A DNA stretch of 50,266 nt from Paenibacillus cremeus (GTDB taxonomy: Bacteria > Bacillota > Bacilli > Paenibacillales > NBRC-103111). The position numbers were made by a program, and so were the translations under genes. Shown in pieces: positions 16,047-24,277 of this stretch. Location of the stretch: the NCBI RefSeq assembly GCF_007786445.1, contig NZ_VNJI01000054.1:1-50266 (forward strand). Direction: 5' to 3'. Every line of letters begins with the position of its first letter. The stretch's first letter is position 1. The notes under the pieces were generated by a model, which saw only the letters and a list, made by a program, of their open reading frames with translations, was not told the DNA's origin and did no database searches.

Positions 16047-17846
16047 ATGAAAAACGTCCTGCATTTTTTTAAAAGCATTCACGCCTTCGCAGGAAATGTA
16101 CTATTTTTAAACCTAATTGGGATGGTTGTAATAAGCCTGTTTGAAGGGATAGGTATATTTCTATTAATACCGTTAATTAGTTTTACGGGGATATTTGAAT
16201 TTCGTATGTATGAAACTTCCCCACTGCATTCGTTTATTTATATGTTTCAAGGCATTTCTAAGGATATTAGTCTGCCATTAATTTTGGTGGTATATATTGT
16301 ATTATTGGTAGGACAAGGATACTTTCAGCGAAAACAAATGATATTGAATGGGAAAATTCAACAAGGGTTTAATCGTAAATTACGAGAAGAAACTTATAAA
16401 GCTTTGGTTGAAGCCAATTGGGGATTTTTCCTAAAAAAGAGAAGATCCGATGTTATTAACATAATGACAACCGAACTATCGCGTGTTGCTGGTGGGACGC
16501 AGATTTTTCTTCAATTCTTGGCCGCATTGGTATTTACTTTCATACAAATTAGCCTTGCATTCTGGCTTTCAGCACGGATGACCATTCTCGTTATATTATT
16601 CGGCTCCTGTCTTATTTTCTTTTCACGGAAATTTATTAAAAGATCAAGTTCATTGGGAAGTGAAACTGTTGAGTTATCTAAAGCTTTTTTAGCCGGAATG
16701 ACCGATCATCTAAACGGGATTAAAGATATTAAAAGTAATACGCTTGAGAAGTCCCACATCAATTGGGTACGTTCAACTAGCTTTAGAATTGAACAAAATG
16801 TAACTCAATTGATTAAATTGAGAACAACATCCCAATTTGTCTATAAAGTTGTGTCAGCCTTTTTAATTACCGGTTTCGCGTATATTTCTATCAAGATGTT
16901 TCAAGCACAGTTACCACAGTTAATGTTAATTTTGGCTATTTATTCGAGATTATGGCCAAGAGTCAGCAGTATTCAGTCAAATCTAGAAGAGTTAGGATCG
17001 TTAATTCCTTCGTTTCAGGTATTAATCAATTTACAACATGAATGCTTGCGGGCGAACGAATTAGATGAAGAAGACTATGACAAAATAAAACCGATTCTAA
17101 TTCAAAAAGAGCTTGAATGTCAGAATGTTTATTTTACATATGATCCAAAAGTGTCAACTTATGCACTCCAAAATATCAATATACAAATCCCAGCAAATCA
17201 GATGACTGCAATTGTAGGCCCTTCAGGCGCTGGGAAAAGTACGCTAGTTGATCTATTAATGGGTCTAAATCGGCCAGAGAAGGGGTCTGTTCTGATAGAT
17301 GGAACTCCTTTAACGAAAGATAACATGTTGTCATTAAGGCGTTCGATCAGTTATGTTTCGCAGGACCCTTTTTTGTTTAATGGGAGTATTAGAGAGAATC
17401 TATTGTTGGTTACACCAAATGCAAGCGAAGAACAATTATGGGAGGCGCTTGAGTTTGCAGCTTCATCTGATTTCGTAAGAAAGCTTCCTAATGGACTAGA
17501 TACAATTATAGGAGATCGTGGAATTCGATTATCCGGAGGAGAGCGCCAAAGGATAGTTTTGGCCCGCGCGATATTAAGAAAACCATCGATACTTGTGTTG
17601 GACGAAGCCACAAGTGCCTTAGATTCGGAAAATGAAAGTAAGATACAGGCTGCCTTAGATGGATTAAAAGGAACAATGACCATTATTGTCATTGCTCACC
17701 GGTTATCTACGATCCGTAATGCGAACCAAGTCATTGTATTGGAAAATGGTAGAGTGGCTCAGTTTGGTGGATTTATGCAGCTCACCGAAGATCATGGAGG
17801 CCTGTTCAGCAATTTATTGCAGAAGCAGATGAAGGCTGCCTTATAA
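16047..17846 (+). CDS. lasso peptide ABC exporter (D protein)
   Basis: This 599-residue permease-ATPase fusion has six membrane helices in about residues 15-300. The ATPase domain shows GPSGAGKST, LSGGERQR, ILVLDEATSALD and IAHRLST. It is the last gene of the lasso operon and would export the peptide and give immunity. A dead copy of a similar ATPase 3' end lies 250 bases downstream (18103-18345), separated by an EAR-like element. Confidence 0.92.
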   Translation: MKNVLHFFKSIHAFAGNVLFLNLIGMVVISLFEGIGIFLLIPLISFTGIFEFRMYETSPLHSFIYMFQGISKDISLPLILVVYIVLLVGQGYFQRKQMILNGKIQQGFNRKLREETYKALVEANWGFFLKKRRSDVINIMTTELSRVAGGTQIFLQFLAALVFTFIQISLAFWLSARMTILVILFGSCLIFFSRKFIKRSSSLGSETVELSKAFLAGMTDHLNGIKDIKSNTLEKSHINWVRSTSFRIEQNVTQLIKLRTTSQFVYKVVSAFLITGFAYISIKMFQAQLPQLMLILAIYSRLWPRVSSIQSNLEELGSLIPSFQVLINLQHECLRANELDEEDYDKIKPILIQKELECQNVYFTYDPKVSTYALQNINIQIPANQMTAIVGPSGAGKSTLVDLLMGLNRPEKGSVLIDGTPLTKDNMLSLRRSISYVSQDPFLFNGSIRENLLLVTPNASEEQLWEALEFAASSDFVRKLPNGLDTIIGDRGIRLSGGERQRIVLARAILRKPSILVLDEATSALDSENESKIQAALDGLKGTMTIIVIAHRLSTIRNANQVIVLENGRVAQFGGFMQLTEDHGGLFSNLLQKQMKAAL

Positions 17847-17954
17847 AGTTGGTTACTATTGAATAGAAAATGTAATATTGGCAAGTTCCCTAAGAGAAAA
17901 AATATGTCGTGATTCCTGAATAGAGAGAACAAAATATTTTGTTCAGTAGTTCGG

Positions 17955-18060
17955 TAATGTCTTCTGACCGGTATAAACGGAGGCATTCGGCCATGCTGTG
18001 GGTTATGTAATCCTAGACTCAAGTTGTCAAGGGTGTGGTGAAAGGACGGGTTTAATGCCC
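17955..18060 (+). ncRNA. EAR-like element (epsC leader RNA), copy 1, degenerate
   Basis: It is alignable with the copies at 18472 and 32435 and shares the invariant core CGGCCATGCTGTGGGTT (about 17988-18004), the GGTGTGGTG block and the closing GATGCCC-like AATGCCC. It is more divergent than the others and lacks a following terminator, so it may no longer function. A palindrome GAACAAAATATTTTGTTC (17927-17944) precedes it. Confidence 0.6.
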
Positions 18061-18102
18061 TTAGTAATTGAACATTTTGCAGAAATCTGAGACATTGACT
18101 AA

Positions 18103-18345
18103 GATGAGGCTACAAGCTCATCGGACACTGAGAATAAGGCAAAGATACAAGCAGCCCTAGAGAAGCTAAAAGGATCCATGACAGTGATTATGATCGCTCA
18201 CCGATCCGACTATATACGTAGCACCGATCAAGTATCATTTTGGATCGGGCTGCGTTGTTCAAAATGGGGCATATATAGCTATTTTGCCACGGATAAGAAC
18301 GGAGTGCTCTCTTTGTTTTTAGGTAGCCAGATCCCCGATACTTAA
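18103..18345 (+). pseudogene. 3' remnant of an ABC transporter ATPase domain
   Basis: Translation gives DEATSSSDTENKAKIQAALE and then LKGSMTVIMIAHR, clearly Walker B, D-loop and H-loop of an ABC exporter like the one at 16047. It goes on to DQV and, after a frame disturbance, to DKNGVLSLFLGSQ. There is no start, no Walker A and no signature. It appears to be the tail of a second exporter whose body was deleted. Confidence 0.75.
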
Positions 18346-18387
18346 ATCCTTGCTGCGACGCAATCGTTCATGGAATGAATTATTTCG

Positions 18388-18416
18388 TTGACATGTTCTC
18401 TAAAAAGAACTAAAAT
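18388..18416 (+). promoter_or_regulatory. promoter of the glycosyltransferase/Kdo operon with SinR-type operator in the spacer
   Basis: -35 TTGACA (18388-18393), 17-bp spacer, -10 TAAAAT (18411-18416). The operator GTTCTCT-AA-AAAGAAC (18395-18410; both half-sites perfect GTTCTYT) fills the spacer exactly, so a bound repressor would exclude RNA polymerase. Confidence 0.82.
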
Positions 18417-18423
18417 AAAAATG

Positions 18424-18439
18424 GTTCAATATAAAGAAC
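18424..18439. promoter_or_regulatory. second SinR-type operator, downstream of the start
   Basis: GTTCAAT-AT-AAAGAAC: one perfect half-site (18433-18439) and one degenerate arm in 7-2-7 spacing, placed just after the expected transcription start and 14 bp after the first operator. Confidence 0.55.
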
Positions 18440-18471
18440 AGAATTTTGGGTGAAATGCAGTTCGTTTCGGG

Positions 18472-18579
18472 GATGTCTCCTTGCCGCTATCCATGGAGGC
18501 ACTCGGCCATGCTGTGGGTTGGTAATCAACCTTAGACGCGAGTCGTCGGTGGTGTGGTGTGAGGATGGGTTAGATGCCC
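18472..18579 (+). ncRNA. EAR element (epsC leader RNA), copy 2
   Basis: It shares with the 32435 copy, block by block: GATGTCTCC at the 5' end, GGAGGCACTCGGCCATGCTG (18495-18514) continuing into TGGGTT, CCTTAGACG, AGTCGTCG, GGTGTGGTGTGAGGATGGGTT-like 3' block and GATGCCC at the end. The EAR RNA of B. subtilis lies in the eps operon and lets polymerase pass terminators. Here it lies between a SinR-box promoter and a terminator-like hairpin, upstream of a 13.5-kb operon. Confidence 0.85.
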
Positions 18580-18584
18580 AAACT

Positions 18585-18640
18585 TTAAGGCTTTTAGCTA
18601 TGGGGTTTTAGCGATAAGACCTTATGGCTAAGAGCTTTAA
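18585..18640 (+). terminator. terminator-like hairpin following EAR copy 2
   Basis: The stem pairs 18585-18609 with 18616-18640 (about 25 bp with several G-U pairs; arms include TAGCTATGGGGTTTT and AAGACCTTATGGCTA). A short TTTAA/CTGTTT tail follows. It starts 5 bases after the EAR and 50 bases before the first gene. Confidence 0.65.
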
Positions 18641-18692
18641 CTGTTTAAAGGGATATAATAGTTCGTGACTTATTATAAGGGGGCGTCATTCT

Positions 18693-19421
18693 TTGAATAA
18701 GATTCCAAAAATCATACATTATTGCTGGTTTGGCAGAAAAGAAAAGCCCGACATCGTCAAGAAATGCATGGAGAGCTGGAAAAGGAAGGGCCCGGAGTAT
18801 GAAATCAAGGAATGGAACGAAGATAACTTTGATATAAGCTGTAATTCATATGTGAGCGAAGCCTATAAGGTCGGAAAGTTTGCCTTTGTTAGTGATTATG
18901 TAAGAGTCTTTGTGCTTTATAACTACGGTGGCATTTACCTGGATACCGATGTTGAAATGTTCAAGCCCTTTGATAATCTTCTACACCATGATTCGTTCTG
19001 GGGCTTTGAGCAAGAGAACTTTATCGCTACAAGCACCATAGGGGCGACTAGGGGTAACAAGTTAATTAAGACATTCCTAGATTCTTATGACGGCATTAGT
19101 TTTTTAAAAGATAATGGCACCTACAATGACTTGACCAACGTAGCCATGATCTCCAATATCTTACAGGAACAAAAGGGGCTTAAATTAAATGGCCAGCTTC
19201 AAGCCATCGACGGTGAAGCCGTTTTTTACCCTCAAACTTATTTCTCCCCCTATGACTATATCAACTGCCGCAAATTTATTACGAACGACACCTATGTGAT
19301 ACATCATTTCTATAAGAGTTGGCTGCCACCATCTGTGAGACTAAAGGGTAATATAAAATCAACACTGGCGAAAATTATTGGCGGAAATAATATTGCCAGA
19401 ATAAGGGGGCGGCTAAGGTGA
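18693..19421 (+). CDS. GT32-family glycosyltransferase
   Basis: This 242-residue enzyme belongs to the DXD-containing sugar-binding family (PF04488, Och1/capsular type). It begins NKIPKIIHYCWFG and carries FVSDYVRVFVLYNYGGIYLD (about 66-84) continuing as the DxD motif Asp84-Thr-Asp86, which binds the metal and nucleotide sugar. It would add one sugar to the lipid-linked EPS repeat on the cytoplasmic side. The start is TTG with GGGGGCG 7-12 bases upstream. It is the first gene after EAR copy 2 and overlaps the next gene by 4 bp. Confidence 0.88.
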   Translation: MNKIPKIIHYCWFGRKEKPDIVKKCMESWKRKGPEYEIKEWNEDNFDISCNSYVSEAYKVGKFAFVSDYVRVFVLYNYGGIYLDTDVEMFKPFDNLLHHDSFWGFEQENFIATSTIGATRGNKLIKTFLDSYDGISFLKDNGTYNDLTNVAMISNILQEQKGLKLNGQLQAIDGEAVFYPQTYFSPYDYINCRKFITNDTYVIHHFYKSWLPPSVRLKGNIKSTLAKIIGGNNIARIRGRLR

Positions 19422-20035
19422 TAACGAATGTAAGAAAAATCGCTGCAACCCTACTGAGAGAAAGCCGAAATCGAGGGATTTATTATTCGTTAATAATGAA
19501 CCTGTCCCAAGTGATCGGTTACCTTAGAGGGGGAATCAATAAGCTAATTTATGCGAGAAACATTCGTTCATCCATTTTTGCCCTTCAAGCCAATAGTCGA
19601 ATCGAAATTTTCAGCAGGCATGCCAAGGTTGTAATCGGGAAATTCGTTTTCATAAGAAAGAACGCTAGCATCCGAGTCGATTTTACTGGCGAGCTGCATA
19701 TTGAGGATAAAGTGTTCATCAACGATAATTGCAATATCAATTGTGTTAATAAGATTTTCATCGGGGAACATACGAAGATTGCGCCAAATGTGAGCATTAA
19801 CGATCACGATCACAACTACAAAGGTGAAACCGACCAGCACCTGATTAAAGGCGAAGTCATCATAGGTCGAAATGTATGGATTGGCTCCAATGTAGTTATT
19901 CTTCGGGATACTTATATCGGGGATAATGCAGTTATTGCAGCCGGCAGCGTAGTCAAAGGACATGTTCCTGCGAGTACGCTGTTTTTGAATAAAAGGGAAC
20001 GTAGCTTTATTCCTTATGCGGCTGCCAATCAATAA
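19418..20035 (+). CDS. hexapeptide-repeat O-acetyltransferase
   Basis: This 205-residue protein has a left-handed beta-helix with isoleucine-patch repeats from about residue 60 (VFINDNCNINCV, IFIGEHTKIAPNVSI, VIIGRNVWIGSNVVI, TYIGDNAVIAAGSVV). The catalytic His pair region reads NDHDHNYKG. It resembles maltose/galactoside O-acetyltransferases and probably acetylates a sugar of the EPS repeat. The N-terminal 55 residues are extra and basic, possibly membrane-associating. GTG start, with the stop of the GT32 gene overlapping. Confidence 0.87.
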   Translation: MITNVRKIAATLLRESRNRGIYYSLIMNLSQVIGYLRGGINKLIYARNIRSSIFALQANSRIEIFSRHAKVVIGKFVFIRKNASIRVDFTGELHIEDKVFINDNCNINCVNKIFIGEHTKIAPNVSINDHDHNYKGETDQHLIKGEVIIGRNVWIGSNVVILRDTYIGDNAVIAAGSVVKGHVPASTLFLNKRERSFIPYAAANQ

Positions 20036-20062
20036 TTAAATCGTTATGGTCTGGAGATACGT

Positions 20063-21262
20063 ATGAAAAAGGATATCTTGTTTTCGGTTTACGACATGGA
20101 GATCGGTGGAATTGAACGAAGTCTCATCAATATGCTTGAAAGTTTCGACTATGAAAAGTATAATGTCGATTTGCTGATTTTTCATCATAAAGGAGACCTT
20201 CTCGGGCAAATTCCAGATAAGGTTAACATTTTACCGCAAGATTCGAAGTATACCGTGTTCCGCAGACCTGTCGTCCAATGCTTAAAAGAAGGGCACATCT
20301 CGACATCGATCATTAGACTGCTTAGCAGAGCGGTCGCAGAGATCAAAGCGAAGCGTAGAAATTTGACCGAGGGCTCCGGCTACATTCAGATGCAACTAGT
20401 AATGAAATACTGCTCTTACGTGCTTACTAAACAAAAGAAATATTATGACCTTGCTATTAGTTACGCCTGGCCGCATGATATTATCTCGAATAACGTAGAA
20501 GCAGCCAAAAAGATCGCCTGGATTCATACGGACTATAGTGAACTGGAGATCGATAATAAGCTGGATCTAGCTGTTTGGAACAAGTTCGATCATATCGTCT
20601 CGATTTCTGATGCGGTGACAAAAGCATTCCTGACTCAATATCCATCTTTAGGGAAGAAGATCTTGCTTATCGAAAATATTACTTCTCCGGCCTTTATCAA
20701 AAAAATGGCCGATGAACTCCCCTTACTCTCTGATGAAGAAAGGGATTCATCCTTTAACATAGTCTCAGTCGGGCGATTGTCCTATGTGAAGGGGTTCGAT
20801 ATGGCTGTTCAAGCACTGAGGAAGCTGCACGATAGAGGATTTACTAATATTAAATGGTATATTGTCGGATATGGGGGATATGAAGAAGAGCTAAGAGGGC
20901 ATATTCGACAACATCAATTAGAAGATAGCTTTATTCTTTTGGGTAAAAAGATGAATCCTTACCCCTATATTAAGGCTTGTGACCTTTATGTTCAGCCTTC
21001 TAGGTATGAAGGGAAAGCAGTGACCGTTACAGAGGCAAAAATACTCGGTAAACCAATCTTATTGACCCAATATCCTACAGCCCATAGTCAAATCGAAGAG
21101 GGAATAGATGGAATGATCTGTGATCTAAGTGTTGAAGGAATAGCTAATGGAGTTGAAAGATTATATAAGAATAATCAATTAAGAGAAATCTTAATTAACA
21201 ATATCAAGGATAAGGATTTTGGTAACCATGAAGAACTGCATAAGTTATACCAAATTATTTAA
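20063..21262 (+). CDS. GT4-family glycosyltransferase
   Basis: The 399-residue protein has a GT-B fold. The N-terminal domain opens DILFSVYDMEIGGIERSLIN with the Gly-rich acceptor loop. The C-terminal domain has NIVSVGRLSYVKGFDMAVQA (about 230-250) and the EX7E-like region in SRYEGKAVTVTEAKILGKP. It is similar in layout to the gene at 24278 (both GGhEnSLINhL), and the two may act on successive sugars of the repeat. It follows the acetyltransferase by 27 bases. Confidence 0.9.
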   Translation: MKKDILFSVYDMEIGGIERSLINMLESFDYEKYNVDLLIFHHKGDLLGQIPDKVNILPQDSKYTVFRRPVVQCLKEGHISTSIIRLLSRAVAEIKAKRRNLTEGSGYIQMQLVMKYCSYVLTKQKKYYDLAISYAWPHDIISNNVEAAKKIAWIHTDYSELEIDNKLDLAVWNKFDHIVSISDAVTKAFLTQYPSLGKKILLIENITSPAFIKKMADELPLLSDEERDSSFNIVSVGRLSYVKGFDMAVQALRKLHDRGFTNIKWYIVGYGGYEEELRGHIRQHQLEDSFILLGKKMNPYPYIKACDLYVQPSRYEGKAVTVTEAKILGKPILLTQYPTAHSQIEEGIDGMICDLSVEGIANGVERLYKNNQLREILINNIKDKDFGNHEELHKLYQII

Positions 21263-21343
21263 CGTCTGAGGAATTAGCGTCGGTTCAAGGTGAGTATGAG
21301 GCTTACAGAAGGTTGAACTATAAACATTTGAGGTGTAACAAAA

Positions 21344-23128
21344 ATGAAGGATACATTCGAAAAATTATGGGTACTTTTTACTAAAAGTGATAGAAAGAAA
21401 TTTCTATTACTTTTTTTTATGATGATTATTGCGGCTATCTTTGAAACCATAGGGATTGGATTAGTTGTCCCTTTTGTTGGGATCGTGACAAATCCCAGTA
21501 TGATAAAAGAACACTCGATTTTATTAAATGTGTACGACGCTCTCAATTTTCAATCAACGAACGCTTTTATTTTATTTGGTGTTGGCGTTCTATTAACGAT
21601 ATTTATTATCAAAAACCTCTATCTACTATTATTTAACAACACACAATATCGTGTCATCTTTAATCAAAGGGTAAAACTTTCGAGGAAAATGTTTAAGGAG
21701 TATTTAACAAAGCCATATACATTCCATTTACAGCGGAATTCAGCGGAATTAATAAGGAATGTAAATGAGGAAGTTACGAAAATATTTACTGGTATTTTAC
21801 TGTCGGGATTCCAATTGCTAACGGAAATCATTGTTATCCTTTTTATACTTACGTTACTTATATTGACAGCGCCGTTAGCAACTTTTTCGTCTGGAATATT
21901 GCTGGGTGGAAGTATTCTTCTGTTCTTTAAAATCTTTCGTAAAAAGATTACTCATTTAGGAAAAGAAGATCAAAGAGTAAGTAGAGAGGTACTTAAATGG
22001 GTAAAGCAAGGATTAGGGGCAAGCAAGGAAGTAAAGGTTTCAGGAAAAGAAGATTACTTCGTAAATTCGTACAATAGGGAAAGTCAAATATTGACAAACA
22101 ATATGATTTATAAAAGCACCCTTGATCAAGTACCAAGGTTATTCATTGAGACCTTATTAGTATCCGTTGTCCTTATTACGATGATTATTCTTGTTTTTCA
22201 AAGGATTGATATGGCTAGTTTAGTTTCTACTATGTCATTATTTGCTATGGCAGCTTTTCGACTTATGCCTTCTATAACAAGAATCGTTGCGATGCTAACG
22301 TCCCTTCGATATAGCCAGCCGGCTTTGACAGTAGTTTATAATGATTTGATTAAAGAGAATGAAGGAAAAAAAGCGGTATTTAATGAATCGACCGATGAGT
22401 CGACACAAGTAAAGTTGAATAATGACGAGAAAACCTTTCGGAGTTCTATCAAATTAGAAAACATATATTTTCGTTATCCGAATCAAGAGGAATTTTCAAT
22501 TAAAAATCTTTCGTTAACCATTCCAATTGGTAAATCAGTTGCATTTATTGGAACCTCGGGTGCCGGTAAAACAACTATTGTAGATATTATATTAGGCCTA
22601 TTAAAGACCCAAAAAGGTCGTGTATTGGTTGATGGTAGAGAATTAGAGGGGATTTTGCCAATATGGAAAAATAAAATCGGGTATATTCCGCAATCCATTT
22701 TTTTAACAGACGAAACGATTAGGAGAAATGTTGCGTTTGGCATTGAGGATAAGGACATTGATGAAACTGCTCTTCAAAAAGCAATTGAAGATTCTCAGTT
22801 AAAAGAATTTATTAATACACTTTCTGAAGGATTAGATACAGTGGTTGGCGAGCGGGGAATTAGACTTTCTGGGGGGCAACGTCAGCGTATCGGAATTGCT
22901 AGAGCTTTGTATCACAATCCCGAAATTATCTTTTTAGACGAAGCGACTTCTGCTTTAGATAACGAAACAGAAAGAGAAATTATGAAAGCAATAGATAATC
23001 TTAAAGGTGAAAAGACATTAATCATTATTGCTCACCGATTAAGCACCATTGAGAATTGTGATATCGTATATAAATTGGATCAAGGCAAATTAATATTAGT
23101 GGATAATAAGCTTAAACAGAAGATTTAA
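21344..23128 (+). CDS. PglK-like ABC protein, candidate lipid-linked oligosaccharide flippase
   Basis: This 594-residue permease-ATPase fusion opens with helices such as FFMMIIAAIFETIGIGLVVP. The ATPase domain carries GTSGAGKTT, LSGGQRQR, IIFLDEATSALD and IAHRLST. Its N-terminus (FETIGIGLVVPFVGIVTNP) resembles PglK/WlaB, which flips undecaprenyl-linked glycans. The window contains no Wzx/MATE-type flippase among the eps genes, so I infer that this protein may serve for that step. It lies inside the glycosyltransferase operon and not in a RiPP operon. A peptide or lipid exporter cannot be excluded. Confidence 0.8.
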   Translation: MKDTFEKLWVLFTKSDRKKFLLLFFMMIIAAIFETIGIGLVVPFVGIVTNPSMIKEHSILLNVYDALNFQSTNAFILFGVGVLLTIFIIKNLYLLLFNNTQYRVIFNQRVKLSRKMFKEYLTKPYTFHLQRNSAELIRNVNEEVTKIFTGILLSGFQLLTEIIVILFILTLLILTAPLATFSSGILLGGSILLFFKIFRKKITHLGKEDQRVSREVLKWVKQGLGASKEVKVSGKEDYFVNSYNRESQILTNNMIYKSTLDQVPRLFIETLLVSVVLITMIILVFQRIDMASLVSTMSLFAMAAFRLMPSITRIVAMLTSLRYSQPALTVVYNDLIKENEGKKAVFNESTDESTQVKLNNDEKTFRSSIKLENIYFRYPNQEEFSIKNLSLTIPIGKSVAFIGTSGAGKTTIVDIILGLLKTQKGRVLVDGRELEGILPIWKNKIGYIPQSIFLTDETIRRNVAFGIEDKDIDETALQKAIEDSQLKEFINTLSEGLDTVVGERGIRLSGGQRQRIGIARALYHNPEIIFLDEATSALDNETEREIMKAIDNLKGEKTLIIIAHRLSTIENCDIVYKLDQGKLILVDNKLKQKI

Positions 23129-23152
23129 GGAAGTTCGGGAAGGAGAAAAGGG

Positions 23153-24238
23153 ATGGACCCTATAACTAGTCCTAAAATTAGTGTAGTTATACCAGTTTAC
23201 AATGTTGAAAAATATTTACAACGTTGTATTGATAGTATTCTAAGCCAAACGTTTCAGGAATTTGAAGTTATATTAATTGATGATGGTTCAAAGGATAGTT
23301 CTGGACAAATTTGCGATGAATATGCAAAAAAAGATAAACGGATAAAAGTTGTACACAAAGAAAATGCGAGAGTTTCAGCGGCTAGAAATGATGGAATAAA
23401 AATGGCGAAAGGGAAATACATAAGTTTTATTGATTCTGATGATTGGATTGAAGCCGCTATGTACCGGGATATGTTTAGCAAGGCTGAAGAGTTAAGCCTG
23501 GATCTTATTATGTGCGATTTCAAAAAAAAATCAAAAGACTATGAAGACAAACGAACACAACCTATTCGAGAAGGGTATTACTCAAAAGAAGACATCATGA
23601 ATGAACTGTTTCAAAGTTTAATTATGTTTGATTATGTCGAATTTCCACCAACCATTTCAAACTGTGTTTGTTTATTTAGGTTAGAATTCCTTAGAACTTA
23701 CAGTATTTACTATGATGAGGATGTACACTATGGTGAGGATTCAATTTTTGGTTCAAAGGCATTGTATCATGCGATAAACTTCTATTATTTAAAAAATCAT
23801 TTCTATTATAATTACTTTTACAACCCCACTTCTACAACAAATACGTATAATGCAAAGAAGTGGGATTCCTTTCTTAAAATTAATTATAGATTAGAAAGGT
23901 ATTTTCAGGGGGGGGATGAATTTAATTTTCCCCAACAAATAAAAATAAATATGTTGTATTTTACATTATACACTTTAGGGCAAATAAAATATTCTGAAAG
24001 CAATGTGCAAGATAGAATAATAATGATAAGAAATATAATGCATCATCCGAAAGTCAGGGATATCTTTGAAGATTTGGAGGCACCTAAAGTCTCATGGAAG
24101 ATGAAAATTGTTATTCTTCTAATCAAGTATAAAATGGGTAGATTGTACAATTTATTAGTACTTAATAAACGTAGATTGGTTAGGCTTGGAGCGTTTACCT
24201 TTTCGCCTAAGAATGTAACTAACCAAACAATAGATTAA
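23153..24238 (+). CDS. GT2-family glycosyltransferase with a G8 tract
   Basis: The 361-residue protein has a GT-A domain in its first 100 or so residues: PKISVVIPVYNVEKYLQRCI, the UDP-binding IDDGSKDSSG and FIDSDDW (the DxD-like motif). The C-terminal 150 residues are family-variable. GGAAGGAGAAAAGGG precedes the ATG. A run of eight G (23908-23915) lies in the codons for Gln-Gly-Gly-Asp; slippage there would truncate the protein. Base composition is clearly more AT-rich than in the eps operon from 32631 on, which suggests separate origin. Confidence 0.9.
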   Translation: MDPITSPKISVVIPVYNVEKYLQRCIDSILSQTFQEFEVILIDDGSKDSSGQICDEYAKKDKRIKVVHKENARVSAARNDGIKMAKGKYISFIDSDDWIEAAMYRDMFSKAEELSLDLIMCDFKKKSKDYEDKRTQPIREGYYSKEDIMNELFQSLIMFDYVEFPPTISNCVCLFRLEFLRTYSIYYDEDVHYGEDSIFGSKALYHAINFYYLKNHFYYNYFYNPTSTTNTYNAKKWDSFLKINYRLERYFQGGDEFNFPQQIKINMLYFTLYTLGQIKYSESNVQDRIIMIRNIMHHPKVRDIFEDLEAPKVSWKMKIVILLIKYKMGRLYNLLVLNKRRLVRLGAFTFSPKNVTNQTID

Positions 24239-24277
24239 AAGTGTTAGTGTTAGAAAACAATTTGAAGAGGTTTTTAA

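Noticed and set aside
17927..17944. Perfect palindrome GAACAAAATATTTTGTTC as a further SinR operator
   Set aside because: The arms are oriented outward (GAAC...GTTC), the reverse of the SinR geometry, and the 7-2-7 spacing is absent. It is noted with EAR copy 1 only.
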